Assembly: GCA_020627785.1 (NCBI GenBank) | Contig: JAHDGF010000014.1 | Span: 17,262-81,261, forward strand | Direction of reading: 5' to 3' | Length of the DNA: 64,000 nucleotides | Origin: Saprospiraceae bacterium | Lineage (GTDB): Bacteria; Bacteroidota; Bacteroidia; Chitinophagales; Saprospiraceae | Shown here: piece after piece, positions 60,504 through 64,000 of the stretch | Position numbering within the stretch: the first letter of the stretch is position 1 | How the letters are laid out: every line of letters begins with the position of its first letter | Program-made: the position numbers and the translations under genes | The notes under the pieces: generated by a model | The model's database searches: none | The model's input: only the letters and a program-made list of their open reading frames with translations | What the model was told of the DNA's origin: nothing

Positions 60504-63500
60504 ATGAGATTTTTAATGATTTTCGTCTGCTTATTTATTGGTACTGTCACTTATTGTCAGTCAAATGATGCGGAACATTTAAAAGGAAGAATTTTAATTA
60601 AATTCAAATCTGAATTTAGCATCGATAAGCAATTCAAGATGGACGAAAACTTATCTGACCAAGAAATCTTTTCTCTACCAGAAAATCTTCAGAATATTTT
60701 TCAAGCCAATGGGGTGTTCCAGTGGAATTCCATCGTCGGAGAAAGCTCAGCACATACTGAAAGATCAAATAAAGAACCATTGAATATTTTTTTGGTAGAA
60801 TTTGATGAGGAAGTTGATCCATTAAAATTCTGTGAACTTTTATCAAAACAAGAACAAGTTGTTTATGCAGAGCCGGATTATATTTTTACTTCTCATTGTA
60901 CAACCAATGATGCATTAATCGGTGACCAGTGGCATCTTCCAGTGGTTCAGGCTTGTGATGCGTGGAATACTACAAAAGGAGCAGGCCAAGTTGTTGCAAT
61001 TTTAGATACAGGAGTAGATCCCAGTCACCCAGATTTATCGGGACAGGTTTTATCTGGTTTTGATTTTATAAACAACGATTCTGATGCTCGAGATGACAAC
61101 ATGCACGGTACACACGTAGCTGGTATTGTTGCTGCCTTGAATAATAATTCCATCGGTGTTTCTGGCGTTGCACCTGAGGCAAAAATTCTTCCAGTAAAAG
61201 TATTGCAAAGCAATGGGTCAGGTTCTCTAAGTACGGTTGCCATGGGTGTTGAATATGCGGCGACGAATGGAGCAACGGTTATTAATATGAGTTTGGGAAG
61301 TTCAGCTGAGTCTCTTGTTTTAAGAGATGTAATTTCGCAATATTTTGGCACCGTAACCTTTGTTGCATCCTCAGGTAATGAAGGCTTACCCATGATACAA
61401 GAGGGGTCTCCTTCAAAAGCACAATATCCAGCAGCTTATCCTTTTGTAATCGGTGTCGAATCCATCCAGCAAAATTTATCAAGATCACCTTTCTCAAATT
61501 ATGATCCAACAGGTCCCGTAAATTATACCAATGAGTTTGGATACAACTATGAAATAAAAGCACCGGGCTCTGGAATACTAAGTACAATTCCAGGTGCAGA
61601 CTATAAAGTATTAAATGGGACGAGCATGGCGAGCCCAATCGTTGCCGCTGCTGCAGCATTGTTGAAAAGCCATGTGCCCAACATAAGCAATGAAGAAATT
61701 TTTGCACGTCTCATTCAGACAAGTGAGGATGGGTTAATTCAAATTGATGAAGCACTAGATGGTCAATTAGCACCACAACTTTTTTATCAGGAGCATACTT
61801 TAATGGATACACTTTCTCTTGACCCCGGTGATGGTGACTTCAGACCTGATACAGGAGAGCTTATCGGTCTTTCCTTGACCATACGTAATGCAGGAGGTGT
61901 TGCAGAAGATGTCAAAGTAAAATTGAGAGTTGCTGATTTTGAGGACCCAAGTGTGGTTTCAATTATTGCCCCAGAGATTGAAATCGGTGACTTAGGAACC
62001 TATGGTTCTTTGAATCACATAACAATGCCGCTCGTTTTTAGAATAAGTAATAATCTTGTACATAATAGAAACATAAATCTGACCTACGAACTAAGTGCTG
62101 CAAATACAACAGAGATTGTCAGTGGAAATATCTCAATACAGGTTTCAAGTGAAGAAGAGCTCATCGGAATCTTGTCAAATCAAATGGATTTAACTCCCAA
62201 TAAATCCTGGGTAGTTTCAGGTAGCTTTAGAGTTGGCCAAAATGGTGTTTTGAATATTCCAGCGGGAACCCAACTCAGATTGGAGAAAAAGATATTGAAT
62301 GATGGAATCATAAATGGTTTAGGCGTTGCTGATAATAAAATTATCATTGAAGGGCCAAGTGGGATTGAAGGATCAGGTCAAATGAATTTTAACTATACAA
62401 TTTTCCAAAACATTGTCATGGATGGCGAAAACCATTACCAAGGGCAGCAACTGGTATTCGATTATTGTGAATTTGTGAACGCCTTCCGTCCTATATCCAA
62501 TCCGAATCATACAGACTTTTTTGAAGCAGAATATACCAGGGTCTCAAATTCAATATTTGAAAACTTTAATGTGCAAGATAATTTTGGTTACATAGCTTTG
62601 GCCCAACCAATTTTTAATTTCCCCAATCAGCAACCGGGGATTGTAGAATTTGAACGAAATAACTTTGATAATATCTCGGGAACCATTCTGATGAGCGAGC
62701 TAACAAATTCACCGAGTTTTGATAGTTACTTTAGAGAAAATAATGTATCAAGACTTGTTGGGGATATTTGGATTGTCGGTAATTCATTCTTTGAGTACAA
62801 CGACATGCATCGAATTCAGTTTGAAAGAAATAATTTAGTAAGTGGGCCTTCGGAGAAATCTTATTATCTCTTCTCAACAGACCCTAATGCTAATTTTGAT
62901 ATGTTAGATGTGACCAATAATTATTGGGGTACTGAGACCTTGGATAAAATCGATGATTATATATTTGATTTTTGGGATGAAGTAGATCGTCCTGAAGCCA
63001 ATTATCAAATTGCTAGTTTTAATCCAATAGCAGAAGCTCATGGAATGGTATGGAAAGTTGAAGTAAATGGAGTTGATCCTCAAGAATCTTTCGTTGAACC
63101 CATTGGAGAAGAACGTGTAAAATTTGATGTTTATTTTAATCGGCCGATGAACACCTCGGTTGCTCCCTTTTTAACCTTCGGCCTTCAAGCACCTCGAACT
63201 CAAAATGCAGTAAATGCTGATGCCTCTTGGAATGCCTCTGGGACTGTTTGGACTGCGTATTACGATGTTGATGTAAGAACCGGGGACGGCATCAATACCA
63301 TCAGAGTTGCTGACGCCGTCGATGGGGATGGTGTGAGAATTCCTACAGAGGATAATCTACGATTTCAATTTGTTATTCAAAGTGTTGATGGTAATAGTCT
63401 GAGCCTAAATGCAGTGCCTCAAGTTGCCAGCGTAAAAGTTGAATGGGACGAAGTTCAGAGTCCAGATATTTTAGGTTATAATGTCTATAGATATACATTG

Positions 63501-64000
63501 ATTGATGCTGGTCCACCAGCTCTTTATTCTGATACCATTCGCGTCAATGATGATCTAGTTTTAGATGGATCATTTACAGATTTCGGTGGAGATCCTAATG
63601 TTGAATATTTTTATATGATCACCACATTAAATGCAAACTTTAATGAGAGTGATTTTTCTTCTGTTGTTTCTGGCTCTCCTTTACCTGGGGTAGCAGATGC
63701 TGACAACGATGGTTATGATGCGAGTGAAGATTGTGACGACAGTAACCCTAATATAAACCCGGGAGCAACAGATATTCCAGATAATGGGATCGATGAAGAT
63801 TGTGATGGGATTGATGCAAGTTCTATTGTAGATAATGACAATGATGGATTTGATAATACCGTAGACTGTGATGATAGTAATCCAAATATAAACCCAGGCG
63901 CAATAGATATTCCAGATAATGGGATTGATGAAGATTGTGATGGGGTTGATGCAAGTTCTATTGTAGATAATGACAATGATGGATTTGATAATACCGTAGA
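60504..64000 (+). CDS. secreted subtilisin-like (S8) serine protease with MopE-type repeats, partial
   Basis: At least 1165 residues; the frame is open from ATG 60504 to the window end. Signal peptide to VTYCQ (about 19), a propeptide-like domain (about 25-130, [11 protein letters not shown]), then the S8 catalytic domain with all three residues: D168 in [14 protein letters not shown]201 in [10 protein letters not shown] and S374 in [15 protein letters not shown]; the oxyanion Asn is in SSGNEG. A CARDB-like beta domain follows (about 430-550), then a beta-helix-like region with right-handed repeats (about 560-850), a Big-like and an Fn3-like module, and from about 1060 calcium repeats of the MopE type. 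A T9SS sorting domain is expected beyond the edge. It is an extracellular protease. Confidence 0.9.
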   Translation, partial: MRFLMIFVCLFIGTVTYCQSNDAEHLKGRILIKFKSEFSIDKQFKMDENLSDQEIFSLPENLQNIFQANGVFQWNSIVGESSAHTERSNKEPLNIFLVEFDEEVDPLKFCELLSKQEQVVYAEPDYIFTSHCTTNDALIGDQWHLPVVQACDAWNTTKGAGQVVAILDTGVDPSHPDLSGQVLSGFDFINNDSDARDDNMHGTHVAGIVAALNNNSIGVSGVAPEAKILPVKVLQSNGSGSLSTVAMGVEYAATNGATVINMSLGSSAESLVLRDVISQYFGTVTFVASSGNEGLPMIQEGSPSKAQYPAAYPFVIGVESIQQNLSRSPFSNYDPTGPVNYTNEFGYNYEIKAPGSGILSTIPGADYKVLNGTSMASPIVAAAAALLKSHVPNISNEEIFARLIQTSEDGLIQIDEALDGQLAPQLFYQEHTLMDTLSLDPGDGDFRPDTGELIGLSLTIRNAGGVAEDVKVKLRVADFEDPSVVSIIAPEIEIGDLGTYGSLNHITMPLVFRISNNLVHNRNINLTYELSAANTTEIVSGNISIQVSSEEELIGILSNQMDLTPNKSWVVSGSFRVGQNGVLNIPAGTQLRLEKKILNDGIINGLGVADNKIIIEGPSGIEGSGQMNFNYTIFQNIVMDGENHYQGQQLVFDYCEFVNAFRPISNPNHTDFFEAEYTRVSNSIFENFNVQDNFGYIALAQPIFNFPNQQPGIVEFERNNFDNISGTILMSELTNSPSFDSYFRENNVSRLVGDIWIVGNSFFEYNDMHRIQFERNNLVSGPSEKSYYLFSTDPNANFDMLDVTNNYWGTETLDKIDDYIFDFWDEVDRPEANYQIASFNPIAEAHGMVWKVEVNGVDPQESFVEPIGEERVKFDVYFNRPMNTSVAPFLTFGLQAPRTQNAVNADASWNASGTVWTAYYDVDVRTGDGINTIRVADAVDGDGVRIPTEDNLRFQFVIQSVDGNSLSLNAVPQVASVKVEWDEVQSPDILGYNVYRYTLIDAGPPALYSDTIRVNDDLVLDGSFTDFGGDPNVEYFYMITTLNANFNESDFSSVVSGSPLPGVADADNDGYDASEDCDDSNPNINPGATDIPDNGIDEDCDGIDASSIVDNDNDGFDNTVDCDDSNPNINPGAIDIPDNGIDEDCDGVDASSIVDNDNDGFDNTV
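63690..64000 (+). repeat. 135-bp tandem repeats encoding MopE-type calcium modules
   Basis: 45-codon units (DNDNDGF...[13 protein letters not shown]...DEDCDG...DASSIV). The block at about 63829-63866 recurs 135 bp later almost base for base, and the array continues past the window edge. Confidence 0.85.

Noticed and set aside
61025..61707. Minus-strand ORFs of 69-141 codons opposite the subtilase
   Set aside because: The plus frame has a complete S8 catalytic triad and is open for 3.5 kb, so these are shadows.
1..64000. Mobile element or prophage in the window
   Set aside because: I saw no transposase, integrase, phage structural gene or tRNA-associated attachment site; the repeats found are all gene-internal or array-related.

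Overview
The window is chromosomal DNA of a Bacteroidota bacterium, most likely of the Saprospiraceae type. The evidence is low GC content, several promoters with the Bacteroidota -7 element TAnnTTTG, many secreted proteins ending in type IX secretion (T9SS) sorting domains of type A or type B, very large HYR, PKD or SprB-like surface proteins, and families largely confined to this phylum (DUF3667, DUF6428, a PorG-like DUF6089 barrel, DUF1573). I see no rRNA, tRNA, CRISPR array, transposase or phage gene.

Layout. 1-8430 (mostly +): the end of a membrane pyrophosphatase, a secreted CAP protein, a giant dockerin-bearing T9SS cargo, then a coupled trio (PorG-like barrel, YjbQ, lipoprotein) and a DUF6428 protein. 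8500-13270 (-): a DUF3667 zinc-ribbon membrane protein, a LysE exporter, a frameshifted outer-membrane barrel and a Prc-type tail protease. 13518: YebC-family regulator. 14266-34410 (-): a surface-protein island of six large secreted proteins, interrupted only by the GTPase BipA. Four of the six (27314 down to 16764) are tightly packed as an operon. 34622-49855: a BNR-repeat protein, a possible copper cluster (SCO plus two lipoproteins), a J-protein, an amidohydrolase, a polyprenyl synthase, a small metalloprotease, a TetR regulator, a Tat-like pirin, a MopE/cohesin surface protein and a VOC protein. 49922-58982: a DUF1573 protein, a regulator, and a divergent six-gene operon encoding a lipoprotein, a lipase-like protein with a nonsense codon just after its signal peptide, and four tandem paralogous beta-propeller lipoproteins. 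59014-59974: decayed genes flanked by an 84-bp direct repeat. 60037 to the end: a small membrane protein and a large subtilisin-like protease that runs off the window in a 135-bp repeat array.

How it fits together. Much of the coding capacity makes the cell surface: T9SS cargo, outer-membrane barrels, lipoproteins and periplasmic quality control (Prc). Housekeeping genes (hppA, bipA, yebC, polyprenyl synthase) are scattered between.

Most interesting signals. (1) A 12-base word, TTTGCGNAAGCG, occurs eight times exactly, in both strands and several reading frames, far above my rough random expectation; it resembles a DNA-uptake or other genome-wide recognition word. (2) The lipase plus four-lipoprotein operon with a divergent regulator looks like an effector/polyimmunity-style locus, with clear signs of gene conversion. 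(3) Two neighbouring giant secreted proteins share a C-terminal module but lack any recognisable T9SS sorting domain. (4) Two genes are broken at 6-base homopolymers and one by an in-frame stop; these are either real phase switching or decay, or assembly errors.
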